DNA from: Delphinus delphis | Lineage: Eukaryota; Chordata; Mammalia; Artiodactyla; Delphinidae | Assembly (NCBI RefSeq): GCF_949987515.2 | Contig: NC_082683.1 | Coordinates: 103,651,918-103,715,917, forward strand | Direction of reading: 5' to 3' | Length of the DNA: 64,000 nt | Shown here: one piece after another, positions 26,911 to 40,010 of the stretch | How the letters are laid out: each line of letters begins with the position of its first letter | Numbering within the stretch: the stretch's first letter is position 1 | The notes under the pieces: generated by a model | What the model was told of the DNA's origin: nothing | The model's database searches: none | Seen by the model: the letters and a program-made list of their open reading frames with translations, nothing else | Translations under genes and position numbers: made by a program

Positions 26911-28049
26911 TGGCCTCACAGAAGCCTTTTCACCCCTGAAATGGAGCTACCAGGCTCCCATCTAGTATCGCAGCCCCTCCCCAGTCTCTATACCCAGTCC
27001 CTATCTTAGCTGGAGGGATGTAGAGCTTTTTAGCTTTTTTTTTTTTTTTTTTAATGTTTAAATACTCTTGACTCTCTTACTAGTTTTGTCTTTACCTGGT
27101 GCCTCCACTCTAGAGAGCTGGGCTGCTTTCTTTTCCTGAGACCCCTCAGATCCTAAAATAGCTCTGAAAGGTGGCAGAAGGTGCCACTTTGGCATAAGGA
27201 TTATTCTGAACTAAAGGCACTTGAAAAACGGCAGATGCAAGAAGGGCATTCTAATCTCCCTTTTTCTTCACGAAAACAGGAGATCAAAGCTTCCATGTGA
27301 AAGATGCCCTCCCTATACCAGAAGGAAATTAACATCATCGTCACCGAGGACCAGAAGTTGACAGAGAATTCTATACACGAAGACCTTGCCAAAATAATTC
27401 TTAACTTCTTTTAGCCTCCCCACATAGTCTACCTACTTTTTCACACTGCCTCTCTCTGTTCAACCCAATATAAAGGCCCATAGTTCTTGCCATTTCTTTG
27501 GGAGTGGGGCTTCATTTCCTTACGAGGGCTCCTGTGTCAGGTAAAACGTATGCAAATTTACATGCTTTTCTCCTGTCCATCTGTCCAATGTCAGTTTAAT
27601 TCTTGGACCCAGCCGAGAAGAAGCCTCAAAGGGTAAAGGTAAAAAGTTACCTCCCCTGTACTTCATCTGTCTCTTGTCCCCAGGCCTGAATCATGTCTTA
27701 GAAACTCAGGCTGGCATCCACCTTCCTTTCCTAGTCGTCTTCTCCTTCGATCCTAGACCATTCCCCTAAAATCCTGCCTCAGTCTGAGTCCAGTGACTGA
27801 TACTTGCTAGTCACTGACTGGCCTAGATATCTGAGTACGGCTGGTCCCTGAACTTCCTGCACCCCAATGCCAGACCACTAGATGAGTCATTTGCCATTTA
27901 GTTAGATTCCACGTTCCACTTCCTAGACTGGAAGTTGCTGGGTGCCCACCCACGCCTTCCTTCCTTTCTGGGAGAATCTGACATTTTTTAGGCGTTCACC
28001 CCTCTCCCAATTGGCTCGTGTGCCTCTGGGGACTTGCAGCTCCAGGGGT

Positions 28050-28380
28050 GGATCCCTTTGCACTAGAAATAATCCTAACCTCCCTGGTCCAGGATTGGTT
28101 CAGGATGAGCCTGTGACCTAGTTCAGGCCAGTGGGATGTGAGGAGTGGTCTCCTGGGGTTGCTGGATCCCATATCCTCAGTCCTGATGCTTTCGGAAGAG
28201 GCTGCAGCCATCCCACCACCATAGGAAGCTGGAGCCGTCACACAGATGGAGGAAGGGTCGTTCCTCACAGATGCAGGAAGTGGGGCTGGAGCCTGTGGGC
28301 TAAGCTGACCCCAAAACCTGTCTAGACTTCTAGTTATACAAGCCAGTACACTCCCTTTTGTTTAAGCCAGTTTTAACCTT
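28050..28380 (+). repeat. Possible old interspersed repeat, class uncertain
   Basis: A run of blocks (attggttcaggatgagcctg, cagccatcccaccaccatag, cttttgtttaagccagtttt) resembles a common mammalian repeat with a 'taagccagttt' end, which I cannot name securely. Overlapping frames of 64-90 codons have no known product. Confidence 0.35.
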
Positions 28381-28484
28381 CTTCTTGTGAATTTAGAAGT
28401 AAGGTGACCAAGCTGGTACCGATACGGTGAGATGCATGCCTTCAAACCACTAGAGACTTTTTTTTAAAAAACAGTGATTATGTG

Positions 28485-28655
28485 TCTTTCAGGTCAGCAG
28501 CACTAGCATCACCTGGGACCTTGTTAGTTATGCGAATTCTTGGGCTCGGCCCAGACCTGCTGCATCTGAGGCTCTGGGGGTGGGCCCAGCAGTCTGTGGT
28601 TTAACCTGATGTTTAACCTGATGTACTCAGGTTTGAGAGCCACTGCTTTCTGGTT
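28485..28655. mobile_element. hAT-Charlie-type nonautonomous element
   Basis: It shows agcatcacctgggaccttgt, the central ggctcggcccagacctgctg, a gctctgggggtgggccc block and the end gtttgagagccactg, typical of MER20/MER58-like Charlie relics. I cannot choose the subfamily. Confidence 0.6.
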
Positions 28656-29147
28656 TCTTTGGTGGCCTTTCACACTAACATATTTAACTCACATATTATC
28701 AGCACCCCTGCGTCCCTTGTTCTTAGTAATGTGCATCTATATTGCTTAATTTTTTGTATCTATCTTTCTAAAATATAGAGTTACCAAGCTGCTCATTTCA
28801 GAGGACAGCCTGGAGTGGGATTTCTGCTAATGTCCTGCTGGGCAAAGAATGTATTCAGAGTGTCAACTCTCTCCTCTTTCCCCCTCAAAACTCTACTCCT
28901 TCACAATTAAAAAAAAGCTGTAGTGTTTCTCTAGCTTGGTTGTGGACAGTATTCTTCAAGGCTATTGCTGCCTCCTAACTTTCAATCTATTCCGAACCTG
29001 TCGCATATAGAGGCTTGTTTTCTAAGTTTCCCGTGTCCTCTCCTAATCTCTTGGACTCATGGAGGAAGCATACAGGGTATTGATGTCTCCTGGCTGGCTA
29101 CTGGGAGAGCCCTTTGTGAGCAGACGGATGCTGCCTAGTTTCCCATA

Positions 29148-29335
29148 AGTGTTTCTCTGTGTGCCCTGTGGACCACCTGCCCCATAATCCCTGGGACCCT
29201 AGTTAAAGACACAGATTACCTGGGATCTACCCCCAGAACCACCAAATCAATCTCTGGAGGTGAGGTTCTAGGAGCATAAAGTTTCAACAAGCATTCTAGA
29301 GATTCTTAAATACCCTTGAGTTTAAGAACTGGGGC
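29148..29335. mobile_element. hAT-Charlie-type nonautonomous element
   Basis: It shows gtgccctgtggaccacctgc, a gggaccctagttaaagac block, tctacccccagaaccaccaa and the end gagtttaagaactgggg in the order of Charlie relics. It is diverged. Confidence 0.5.
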
Positions 29336-29569
29336 AAAGGTCATTTACATATTGACCCTCGGATGACTAACCGAGTGTTTTCCCAGGGCTTGGTACTTTC
29401 AGTGCTAAAACTGAAAGTCCCTGGCATCCAGGACAGTTGGTCACCCTAAGATAGCAAGTTCTCAAGGCGAACCATTTTGAGACTGTCAGAGCTAAGGGGA
29501 TAGTGTCGTTAGTCTGACTTTATCCCTTGCTTTGCTTTCCCCAGTCTTTCTAGCCCATAGAAGAGGAGT

Positions 29570-29830
29570 GTATTCCAGAAACTGAGAGTGACTGAAAGCA
29601 CTCGAGGGGTGTGGGTGGGGCCAAGAGTGGCAGGTGGGGCGACGGGGAGGGGAGAGAATTAGGGGAAACTTGACATTGAAGAAGTAAGCAGGGGTGAGGC
29701 CACCAGCTGCTCAAATAACATACTAAAGGAATTTGGATTTTATCTTGAAAGTGATAAGGAGACACAGAGTTTTAAGCAGGTTAGAGACATGATCAGATGT
29801 ATAGAGGTCTCCTTCTGAGTCCTGGCATTT
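29570..29830 (-). mobile_element. L2 LINE fragment
   Basis: Antisense L2: ggaatttggattttatcttg, a gttttaagcaggttagaga block and catgatcagatgtatagagg. It contains no coding frame of note. Confidence 0.65.
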
Positions 29831-31019
29831 CATTTATCTTCAGTGACTGTTCTTATGCAGCAAAACCCCCAGGCTTTCTTAGATGTCTTGGTAACCAAAA
29901 CCCTTGAATGTGTATTTCAGGGCTTACACTCTGTACCCTCCCCCTCCAGCTTTGTTTGACTGTCACTTGCTCCTAGCGCTAGAGGCATATATGTTGATCA
30001 GAGGCATTCTGATTTGCTCAGAGGCTATAGACAAAGAAGTGGGCAGGCAGGCAGTAGTACCATCTGCCTTGAAGAGCAGGGGAATGAGCAAAGCATGAAC
30101 ATTCTCTGGCCCTTCTCAGACCACTGTTACTTTGGCAGAACTCAACAGATTGGAGAATGTAAATATCCTAAAGGCACCGGCCTTCAATGGTACTTCTGTT
30201 TCTCCAGCTCTGAGAACAGTGCCTGGCACAAGTGCTCAAAAGTGAAAGAATGGATGGATGGATGAACACCGGGCCATGGAGAATGGGAGGAGGAGAATAA
30301 GTGGGGCCATTGTCCTGTTCTGGGTGGTGGCGAGGGGGAGCCAGAGTGCAGATGGAGAGTTCACCTTTGGGGAGGATGGCCCCTCTCCCGGCCCCGTGAG
30401 CAGCATGTGGACAGAGGTGTGGCTGCGTCTCTCCAAGTGCAGGCTTGGGAGTGCCTGGATGCTTGTTGAGAAGGTGTGTTCCTGGACTTTCCTGAAGACA
30501 CCCCCGATCCCCGTCACTGTGGCTGCGATCTCGCACAGGCATTTTTAAATGAGCTCTGCAGGTGATTTGGAGGCTTGCCACTTTGAGGACCACTGACACA
30601 AAGAGGCAAGAAGAGGTTTAGCAATCGGAAGGGCTCACACCAAAGGCCTTCCTGCAACAACCCCTCCCAAATTCCCCTGTCTGAGACAATTCTCCCTGGT
30701 CCCGCTCCCTGGCCCTTGTGCATGTTTCCATCCAGTCCCCTCCTGCAGGTGCGCCTGTATTAGCAGCCTTGAATGTGTGTCCTTCTCCTTCAGGGCACCT
30801 GGAGCTTGGCAGGGCCCCCAATGATGGCTTCTTCCTTTTTGTAACCCTCACTGCATCTAAAATCTGCTTTAAATCAAAGCAAATATTCCTCATTCTGAAT
30901 TTAGACAACAGTGGCTCCCCTCCCATTATCACAAGAAATCCGAAAACAAAATTACATAATCATTTCGCATTCATGAATTCCGTAATCACAAAACACAGCC
31001 AATAAAAATATGATTAAAT

Positions 31020-31560
31020 GTTTAACCTTACAATTTTTGCTTATCAAATTGACTAAGATAAAAAAATACAATGTTGAAGAGGGTGTGGTTAAATTGGAAC
31101 TGTTAGAAGGAATGTAAATTGGCACAAATTATCTCGAATGCATTTTGACAATGTATGTCAAGAGCTTTACAAAGATTTATATACTTTGACTCAGTAATTA
31201 CACTTCTTGAAATTTTTCATAAGGAAACAATCAAGGTCCTCACTATTGGTAAACAGTCTAAATTTAGCAAAAGGGGGAGTGGTTAAGTGAATTATTGAAT
31301 AGAGACATGCTTTCTATTATATAGACACTGTATATGGATTTAGAAAAAGGCTAATGTCATAATATATGAAAAGGATATGATAGAAAGTATATACAGTTTC
31401 TATTTTTCAAAAAGAAGCATGCACCTCTGAATGGTGGAATAGTCTACAGATACTTAGGCGCCTAATACTATATGGGCTATGCTCTTTCTACATTTCCCAA
31501 ATTTTCTACAATTAACTTGTACTGTATTGCTTTTTTAATAAAACAGCTAATAAATGAAAT
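31020..31560 (+). repeat. L1M-type ancient L1 3' end
   Basis: In order: aagagggtgtggttaaattg, aggaatgtaaattggcacaa, tttgactcagtaattacact, ttcataaggaaacaatcaag, aagtgaattattgaatagag and an AT-rich 3' UTR ending in aataaaacag. It is old and diverged. Confidence 0.65.
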
Positions 31561-31614
31561 ATACAATGTAAATGCTATACAGCAATGGACTGTTATTAAT
31601 AGTGCCACCCTTCC

Positions 31615-32165
31615 ATCCTCCTGCAGAATTTTTCCTGCACGCTGATTCTAATATCTTCACCTCTCATATTACTTTCCAGCTCAGAATTCCTCAACGGATC
31701 CCATACCGAAAGGATAAAGTGTTCACTCCTTAGCAGGGCACACCAAGCCCTTTATGACCTAGTCTTGACACACTTGTCTGGTCTCGTTCCTAGCTGCTCC
31801 TTCCACTATCCCTCCTATCCTTCAGGGATGCCCATTATTTGGAATTTCTTGGTTATGCCATGCTGTCTATGTCTGCCTGATTTTGCCGGGGCTGATTCCT
31901 CTGCCTAGAATTCCCCCTCCTCCTTCCTTACTTCATAAATTCCCCATTCAGCTTTCTAGCCATTTTCCTAAAACCTTTCCCTCAAAACTTTAGGAAGATT
32001 TAGGCATTGCTCTGTGCATTCAATGTACCCTTAACAACTTTGTTGTTATCGTATGGTAATAAACTGCTCATTTCCATATCTGTCTTTTAGGTTGAAGGCT
32101 AGAATTAACTTTATGATGGGCACATGGTGAACAACGAATACAATACATGCTGAATGAAAGAATGA
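31615..32165 (+). mobile_element. L2 LINE 3' fragment
   Basis: It shows ggataaagtgttcactcctt, caccaagccctttatgacct, ttcctctgcctagaattccc, then ttaggttgaaggctagaatt and tgctgaatgaaagaatgag, the usual L2 3' order. It is sense on the plus strand. Confidence 0.75.
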
Positions 32166-33544
32166 GCACACAAATCACAAAGCCCTTCACAAACATCGTG
32201 CAGGCTGTCCCTTGTAAAAGGGTACCCTGTGACGGCCAGCGTGGCTGACATCCAGCCAGCCCTCCTCTTGCGAAGCCAGTGTGCTCAGAGGCTGGGAAAA
32301 CGCTTGGCACTAGTTCACTAATTGAGAAAGTGACTGGTGTCAGGGGAAGTGCCTGATGTGCCAGAGACTCATTCCACAGACCCATTGCACAAACATTTAT
32401 TGTGTCCAGCAAAAGTGCGAAAATCAGTGGATTCGGTCTCCAAATGCACCCCTGGGCATGAGCAAGAGTATCAACCAAGAGGGGGGGGAAAATATTAGAA
32501 CCCCTGATTACATTTGCCTTTATTTTGTCCTTTTTAATTCTTAATTTTGAGGATGTTCTATGATATTTGTAATATGTTCATATACACACACACAATGTAC
32601 ACGGAACAAACGCTCTATTTTTTTTTTTTTTTGAACTGATGGGATATGTGATCAAAATAACTTGGGATTGCTAGCCTAGAGCGCTGGGGTTTTAGTGATG
32701 AATAACACATGTCCTCTAATGCTCATGCCGTTCACTACAAAGTAGCGGGAGGCAGATACAAACAAACAACCACGATATAACACAGCAAGATGAACTTTGC
32801 CTGCCGGAATCCAAGGAGATTTCACAAAAGAGATGACACTTGAACAGGGTTATTTGGCTGCTAAATGGGAACATTTAAGTCTAAATTTTACATAATTCTA
32901 TTTAACTCGGTGCACTTTGCACTTACTGAGGAAGGAGCATAAAGTGAATGGAGCGCAAAATGGCTAAAAAGGGATGAGCTAGAGCTGCTCCAAAACCGTG
33001 GCTTCATCACCTAAAGGGATGGAGATATGTGTGTGTTTGCTTACGGCGCCAAGTAGACGTGATTTGATACAGAAATTCTAGATTTACAGTCACTTCATCA
33101 TTCTTGATCAAGTTCTACCCCAACCTTTTATCTCCTCAAAAAAACCCCAGGTCCCAAGGGCTCTAGAGAAAATCCTAAGTTAATATCTGCCAATTCATAT
33201 TTGTATTTTCCCTATCTAATTTGGTTTATTTATTTTACAACTTTGTGCAGAGGGGTCAGGTATTCTAAGTGGGGAATGTCTTTAGCCCTGGGAATGATGT
33301 GAATGACTGATAAAGTCTAATCCAAAGTCTGAGGCCAAACGTGTGCCTGCGGAAGCCTGTGTTTGGCACAATTCTTTTAGAAACTTTAAGACCAGGGGAA
33401 ATACTTCCTCGGTAACAGCACTAGAGAAAACTCCCAGAGGGCTTGCTCCTTTGTTTAGGTGAATTACTAAGCAGGTTAAACTTAACTGTCAGCTCCTTGA
33501 CTGTAGGGACTGCGTCTCAAAGAGCCTGAAGTAACAGAGTGAAG

Positions 33545-33770
33545 CCTGAACATGGAGCCTGCGTTCCAACATGGGGCTCTGACGTTATCAGCTGCGGGCG
33601 CAAGGCAAGTCACTTAACCTCTTCGAGACTCTCTGCTCGTTTGCTACATGAGAATAATAAGATGTAAGTCAGCTTCACAAGGTTGTTGGGATCAAATCTA
33701 CATTGTGTGTGAAAAGTATTTTATACTCTAAAAGGCATCTTCCAAATGTGAGTTGTTATTATTCTTGTTA
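33545..33770 (+). repeat. MIR SINE
   Basis: It shows the core gcaaggcaagtcacttaacc, cttcgagactctctgctcgt, the acaaggttgttgggatcaa block and a 3' end with gttgttattattcttg. Confidence 0.7.
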
Positions 33771-34369
33771 ATAAAGTCCCAGCAAAAAGCATTGCCTGTT
33801 GGAGAAAATGTCACATGCCATAAAATACTGATTCAAAAAAGACTGATTGAGTGAATGAACGTGGAAGAGGTTTAGTTTCAACAAACTCACTCAGTGGTGA
33901 TGCAGAAACGGTTTCTGGGGACTCGCATTGTTACCCCGCGCCTTCAATCTTGCTAAGTCCTTCCCCTACTCTCCCTGTCCAAATGAACATTCCCTCAAAG
34001 GTCCAGCTTTTACTTCTGATAAATAAACGCATGTTGATAGGATAACGGTATAATGGGTTAGCATGCTGAAAATGCAGTTTCATTTCATCTGAACCAGGGT
34101 TTTACCGACCCTGTGCCTGAACCCAGGCCTTGCGGGGGCTATTTTTGGACAGGCAGAACTTCCAGCACCTCTTATATCATATCTCACGGCAACTGCCCTC
34201 TCCACCTACATACAGGGTGGGCCTGCATACATAAAACAGGACACTAAAACCTCTTTCTCCCATCTGATGACTCATCTTTGTCTCTACTTTCAGAAAGGGA
34301 AAGCACCATACATAGACTTTACCAATCCAATCCATTTTCCTTTGCTTGCTCCCAAAAGAGGAGAAAGAG

Positions 34370-34371
34370 TA

Positions 34372-34419
<48 letters not shown>
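34370..34419. repeat. (GT)n microsatellite
   Basis: About 22 uninterrupted GT units follow GTATGTAT. The Thr-His runs in two minus frames (72 and 130 codons) are translations of it. Confidence 0.97.
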
Positions 34420-35744
34420 CCTCCCATGATTGAGGAATCCTGAAATGAACCTCTATAAGAACCCCTGACAATGTTCTGTGGATGGTTTTGCACATGGAAT
34501 TGAAACAAGTTGGCAGGAAGAAGAATTCTTTCTGCATAATTCAAAGCAGACATTTTACTAGGGGAAAAGCAAATCAGAAATTTGCTGTCAGTCCTTGAAA
34601 TTTTATTAGTTACAAAAAGTAATATATTAGCCCCTTGCATTAAATCCAGATAGGATCTACCCTTTCTTTTTCCCCCTCTCAATGATATTCCTAAAATGAA
34701 TCTTTGAGAATGTACTACAAGACTAGCTCCTCATAAATTCGTAAGACTCAGCAGTGGTGGCCTGTGACTATGTTACGTGTTAGTAGCTTCTCCTCTGCTT
34801 CTCTGCAGCTCCAGCGATAAAGGATAATATTATAAGACTTGAGAATAACTGAACTAATTACATGTTCCTTCCGATAAAGAGGATAATCTAATTAAATATT
34901 TCCCAATGAGTGAGTGAGCCCGGGTGAGTCTGAGTACTGTAATCCAAATAAGTATGAAGCCAAAAGATGCAATTTTAAAGGAAAGGGGTTTATTGAACAA
35001 TTGCACTTTTTCTGGGTAAGAATTTTTGTAGGACTGGTTTTCTATTTTTCAAACCTCTAAACTCATAATGATATATTTTAATATATTTTGGAAGCAATAT
35101 AGAGATCATATTTTAGTTAACTTACATTATCAGGCTACTTAATTGGGTTTGAGGGGTTTTTCGGCCAGTTAAGTGTGTGAAATAGAAGAATGGATGGACT
35201 TCAAAACACAATATCTATCTGAAATTCACTTATTCAAATTAATATTCTGTGAATTAGTATGCACAGTAGCTTTTCAGTAAATATAAATGAATTTCTATCT
35301 AATAGTCAATTCTCTCACCTTTGGTTTGGTATTTCTTCTTCCTTTCCTTGCTACCAAAGATGGAGGAATGAGTTAGAATTTCAGAAATAGAGGTCACACT
35401 AAAAATACGTAGAAGCATGAAAATTGTTACCATACTTCAATTCCAGCTACACATTCTCTCCCTCTCAGGAAGCAAGGCCATCTATATCTTTGTTGCATCT
35501 CTGACTGTTTTGGTGACGGCTCTGCCCCTCCCTCTCTCCTCTTTCCAACATGCCCTGTCTGGGGACCATTACCCTTCTGGCTGAAAGTTGTGAACAATAA
35601 GTGAGGTCAGCCACAGGGCTCAATGAAGGACAGACTCAATTATAACCAAGGCTTAAATCTATAACTTTTACATCAGACTTGCTACAAAGTATTAAAACGT
35701 CATGAAATAGCAGGAAACAAACATAGTATTTACAACATGATGGA

Positions 35745-35850
35745 CTACCAGCTCTTGAGGGCAGAGACCAGGTCTAACTGAATCTTGTGCCCGCTCTCCA
35801 GCCTGTAATAGAAACTCTGTAAACGTCTGCTGAGTGAGGGCTGAACAAGG
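35745..35850 (+). repeat. L2 3' end fragment
   Basis: It shows agctcttgagggcagagacc, gtctaactgaatcttgtgcc and aactctgtaaacgtctgctg, the pattern of L2 tails. Confidence 0.55.
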
Positions 35851-36439
35851 ATGAGTGTCTACAATACCCTTTACTCCAGGGAGATGCAGAAGGAAGATAA
35901 CACAAAATAGGTTTAGAGGACTCTAAGGTATTGGTTTTTCAAACTTTTTCGGACCTATATTTACAGCAAAAACTGTTTACATCACAAACCACACACATAC
36001 ACACACAGTTGCCACCAACTAAATATCTGTGTAAACCACTGGGTTGTAACCCATAATTAGAAAACCACCATATGGGATATGGAACCAAAGAAGAGAAAAA
36101 AGAAGGGACCAAAACTGCTAGTACCCAGGAAATATTACTGAACTACCATGTTGAAATGGTCCAATGTGTCCTGCTTGTGGTCTTTACCAGTAACTCTCAC
36201 TAGTCCTTCATTAATAAATTAGTTTTTTCAGACAGCAAACACCTCTTCAAATACTTATTATGTACCAGCACCACACCAGGCACGTAAAGATACAAAAAAG
36301 GAAAAAGACTAAAAAATCTGACTTCCTTTTTGACATCTCTCCTCTTAGAATATCTGTCAGACATATCAAATTTAACCCAGGCCAAACTGTACTTCCACAT
36401 TTCCCCCGAATTTAATCTTCTTCAGTTTTTTCTATTGGA

Positions 36440-37220
36440 AGATATTTTGACTGAGTTTCTCAAGTCAGAACTTTGGAATCACTCCTGAAACTCACTGCTT
36501 CTCCCTCACCCCTCACATCTCACAGTGGCATCATTATGCTGATTCTTCCTCCTTAATATACTCTGAATCTGCCTGCTCTCTCCATCTCCACCTGGGTATC
36601 CCAACGACCTCCTAACTGGTCTCCTCACTTCCATGTTTATCTCATGACCCCATCCCAATTTATATTTCACTCTGAAGTAGGAAAATATTCTGAAAAAGAA
36701 CTCAGATTGTGTCACTTTCCCCTTTAAAAGGCTTGATGGCTTCCTATTTCCTAGCAAGTAAAAATGCAAACTCTTGCTTATCAAGGACATACTAGTCCCT
36801 GCAGATCTGGCCTCTGTCCACCTCTGTCTCACACTCTCTCTCTAATTAAATTCTAGGCACACTGGCCTTTTTCATTCCTCTGAGAGGGTGACATCTTTCA
36901 CTCCTGCCTTAGACTCTTTGCACGTGCTGTTCCCCCTGCCTGAATATTTTCCCCACTCTTCTCACTTGGCCTTTTTTTCATCTTTCAGTTTATCTCCAAA
37001 CACTCAGTTTAAAGTATTTTCCATGTAATTCCTTCTGATTTAAAGCAATTATCACAATTTTAACTGTGTATATATTTTTTTGCTTAATGTCTGTCTGCCT
37101 TCCCCATTCAAATATAAGCTCTGTGAGGGCAGGAAATTGTATCTGTTTTATACACTAAGATAAACTCAACCATAGATTTGGCACATGATAGACATTCAAA
37201 TATTTGTGCAATGCATGAAA
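36440..37220 (+). mobile_element. L2 LINE 3' fragment, about 0.8 kb
   Basis: It shows tcccaacgacctcctaactg, aaaaggcttgatggcttcct, ggcacactggcctttttcat, ctttgcacgtgctgttcccc, aagctctgtgagggcaggaa and a tail gacattcaaatatttgtg. The L2 order is intact, with many substitutions. The 108-codon minus frame over it is spurious. Confidence 0.8.
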
Positions 37221-37299
37221 GTGAAGCATTTCTTAAACCTTAGTTATTGTCACTTGATCATTTAGCCAAAGCCGTGTATCTGTGCATCGATGACTGAAT

Positions 37300-37706
37300 A
37301 GCTAAACAAAATGTCATAGATACATACAATGGAATATTACTCAGCCTTGAAAAAGAAGGAAATTCTGACATATGCTACAATGTGGATAAAACTCGAAGAC
37401 ATTATGCTTAGTGAAATAAGCTAGTCACTAGAGGACAAATACTGTACGATTCCACCTATATGAGGTACCTAGAGTTGTTTAGTTGTTAGAAACAGAAGGT
37501 AGAATGACTGTCAGGGCTGGGGCAGGAAATGAGGAGTTGTTTACTGAATACAGAGTTTTAGTTTTGTAAGATAAAAAAAGTTGGGAAGGTTTGCTGCACA
37601 ACAATGTGAATATATTTAACACTATGGAACTGTACACTTAGAAATAGTCAAGACTGTGAATTTTATGTACTTTTTTAACCACAATAAAAAATTAAAAATA
37701 AAAAAC
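37300..37706 (+). mobile_element. L1 LINE 3' end, older subfamily
   Basis: It shows gtcatagatacatacaatgg, aatattactcagccttgaaa, cattatgcttagtgaaataa, gctagtcactagaggac, tattcacctatatgag-like sequence and the 3' UTR ggaactgtacacttagaaat ending in aataaaaaatt. It resembles L1MA/L1MB tails more than the young L1s nearby. Confidence 0.85.
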
Positions 37707-37799
37707 CCTGCTCATAGATGTTTCTTTTCTTTCTTGCTTCTTAAAATACAAAACTGTAACAATCACTGAGAATAGAAATTTTAAAAATAACATTAATTA

Positions 37800-38035
37800 T
37801 AATAGCTAAATCTTATTGGACACTTACTCTAGGTCGAGAATTATGCTAAGTATTTTATATTTACTGTTTCATTTAATCATCATTACAGCTTTATGAAGTA
37901 GATAGTATTATCAATGCTGAGTTTACAAAGAACTGAAGTACAGCAGAGTTATGTAACTTGTCCAAGATTACATAGCTAGTAAGTAGTAGAATCAGCATAT
38001 AGCCCAGGCAGTCTGGTTTGGATCAGTGCATCTAA
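37800..38035 (-). repeat. MIR SINE
   Basis: Antisense MIR: acttactctaggtcgagaat, tttcatttaatcatcattac, agctttatgaagtagatagt, acttgtccaagattacatag and ctagtaagtagtagaatc. Confidence 0.8.
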
Positions 38036-38389
38036 CTCCTGGGTCTAGGTCTCATCAAACTAGCAGAAGGCACTCTGAAAGACTCAGTCACCTTAACCAT
38101 ACAAATCTTAACTCTAAGAATTAAAAATTCCAGTTGACCCAAACATTTGAGCAGAAGCCACTCATGAACATGGCTCAAAAATAACTAAAATTGTTTGACA
38201 CCTTCATTATCTGCTGATATACCTTCACTGTTTTCGCCTGAGTAGTAGGAAAAGTAATAACCATATCACAGAACTATGGAGAGATTTCAAGCTTAATTCT
38301 AATTACTAACAGTAGCTTGTATTCAAGAAATGTGAAACCACAACCACCACTTGTAGAATCTAAACTATTCTTAATTTTTGTGTAAAGAC

Positions 38390-38575
38390 AAGGAGAAGGA
38401 ACAAAGGCTTCCAAATCAACCAGTTACTTAAACTTCCTGAGCTTCACTTTCATCATTTGTTAATTATCTCCTGGCACGTTGTTGAGAAGATTAGGTTAGC
38501 TAATATATATGAGGCACCCAGCACACAAAACTTGGAATAAACTAAGTGTTCAACGAATGGTAACTATTATTACCG
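38390..38575 (+). repeat. MIR SINE fragment
   Basis: It shows aaccagttacttaaacttcc, tgagcttcactttcatcatt, ttgttgagaagattaggtta and the tail aacgaatggtaactattatt. Confidence 0.65.
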
Positions 38576-39529
38576 TATGTAAAGGGGGGTTAGTCACAGT
38601 CTTAGATACAGGAATAGGATGAGATCGTCTTCGTGATTCTGTCTCCAGTATCCTTCCAATCATGGTGGAAGTGTAATGTAACATGTTGGAGAGGCTCCAA
38701 ACCCCACCCAGTTAAGACAGTGATGGCCACTCTTCACTAGCTGAACCTTGCTTTATTCTTGTGGCTGCTCCTCCACTGATATCTGTGTGTCCTGGAATTC
38801 TTGACTAGATTCCTGCCTTGCCCAGCAGTTCTCCCACTGGTCAAAGGTCCTAGCCAGCACCCCAATCCTTGCACGGTGTGCATTTCGTGCTGATGAATCC
38901 CAGGGTCCTCAGCTTCAGGTACCATTCTTCCCCAGTGACTACTGGCCTCCCCCTGGACTGTTGACTCTTTGCCACATGGGCTTGGCCAGCCGCCTGCGCC
39001 TCAGGGTGGAAAAGAGCTGAGGGCACCATTTGGATGTCTCTGAGTGCCTTTGCTTGAGTTGTGCTTTCCTCTGAAAACAGAACTCCAGGTTTCTGACATG
39101 AGAAGCAAACATACTGCACCCCAGGAGCCCTGACCTTCTGCTCCTCAGTGACTAGCTTGGCCTTACTTTCTCTGCTGGGCTGCTCAGGCCTCCTCCAGAA
39201 AGAGGAGGCTCAGGGTTGATAACCCATCTGACTGCTCTTTTTCCCATTTCGACAAAATGCATTCGCTTGCAACTCTTCATAACCCTTTATAAACATTTCT
39301 AGCACTGTGATTTCTCCTCGTTTTCCCTTCTTTGGGTGAGAAATGCCTCCAGAGCCCAGCTTTTGACACAACAACTCCCAGATTGTTTTTATAGTCCCAA
39401 CGTAGTACTTCTTTGTTACAGCTCAATATTCCTAAATTTTGTTCCAAGTCATTATTTTACATTTATAAATATCAGGTTGTATTAATTGGTTCCAGCTTTA
39501 AAAATGTTCCATCAGAGGTTATTTTCTTC

Positions 39530-40010
39530 TATTTTGACAGTGGTTTCTAAACCTGGAGCGCCAAGGCCCTGATGTGGGCCATGTTCTGCAAGCATCCCTG
39601 AAGGACTGATGTGGAACAGAAAAGATACTCAGACCCTGGGCCTCGCTGTGTTCTTTGAAGACTGTACTGGCCATAATAGCTTCAAAGAATTTCAACAAGT
39701 TCCTAAGACATGACCTTCCCTTTCCGAAAACCACGTTGGCCAGGCTTGTCTTAATCAAGCTGTGCTTTTCTAAGCATCCTTTTACTTGATCTCCTGCAGC
39801 AGTTTTTAATACTTTCCCTACAAGTGAAGTTAAACTAACTGGTCTGTAATTTCCTGGTGTGTCCCTAAGCTCTATGAAATAACGGCATTAGGTTGGCTAC
39901 CTTCCAATTCTTCCTGACTTTTTTTGTTTTGTTTTAAAACGCAGGATTGAAAAGGCCAGAGAATGCTTCCTGTCTCGCTTTCCCTTCGTTCCTTCCATGA
40001 CATACTGCTC
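39530..40010 (-). mobile_element. CR1/L3-type LINE relic (reverse transcriptase region)
   Basis: On the minus strand, the bases at 39826-39860 translate to PGNYRPVSLT, the classic reverse-transcriptase motif. About 110 bp downstream a decayed frame carries FGKGRSCLRNLLKFFE, matching the GFRKGRSCLTNLL block of CR1/L3 elements. Stops and shifts separate them, so it is inactive. It shares both blocks with the relic at 12200-12600. Confidence 0.78.

Noticed and set aside
34290..34682. 130-codon minus frame with Thr-His repeats
   Set aside because: The repeat is the GT microsatellite at 34370-34419; the rest resembles no protein.
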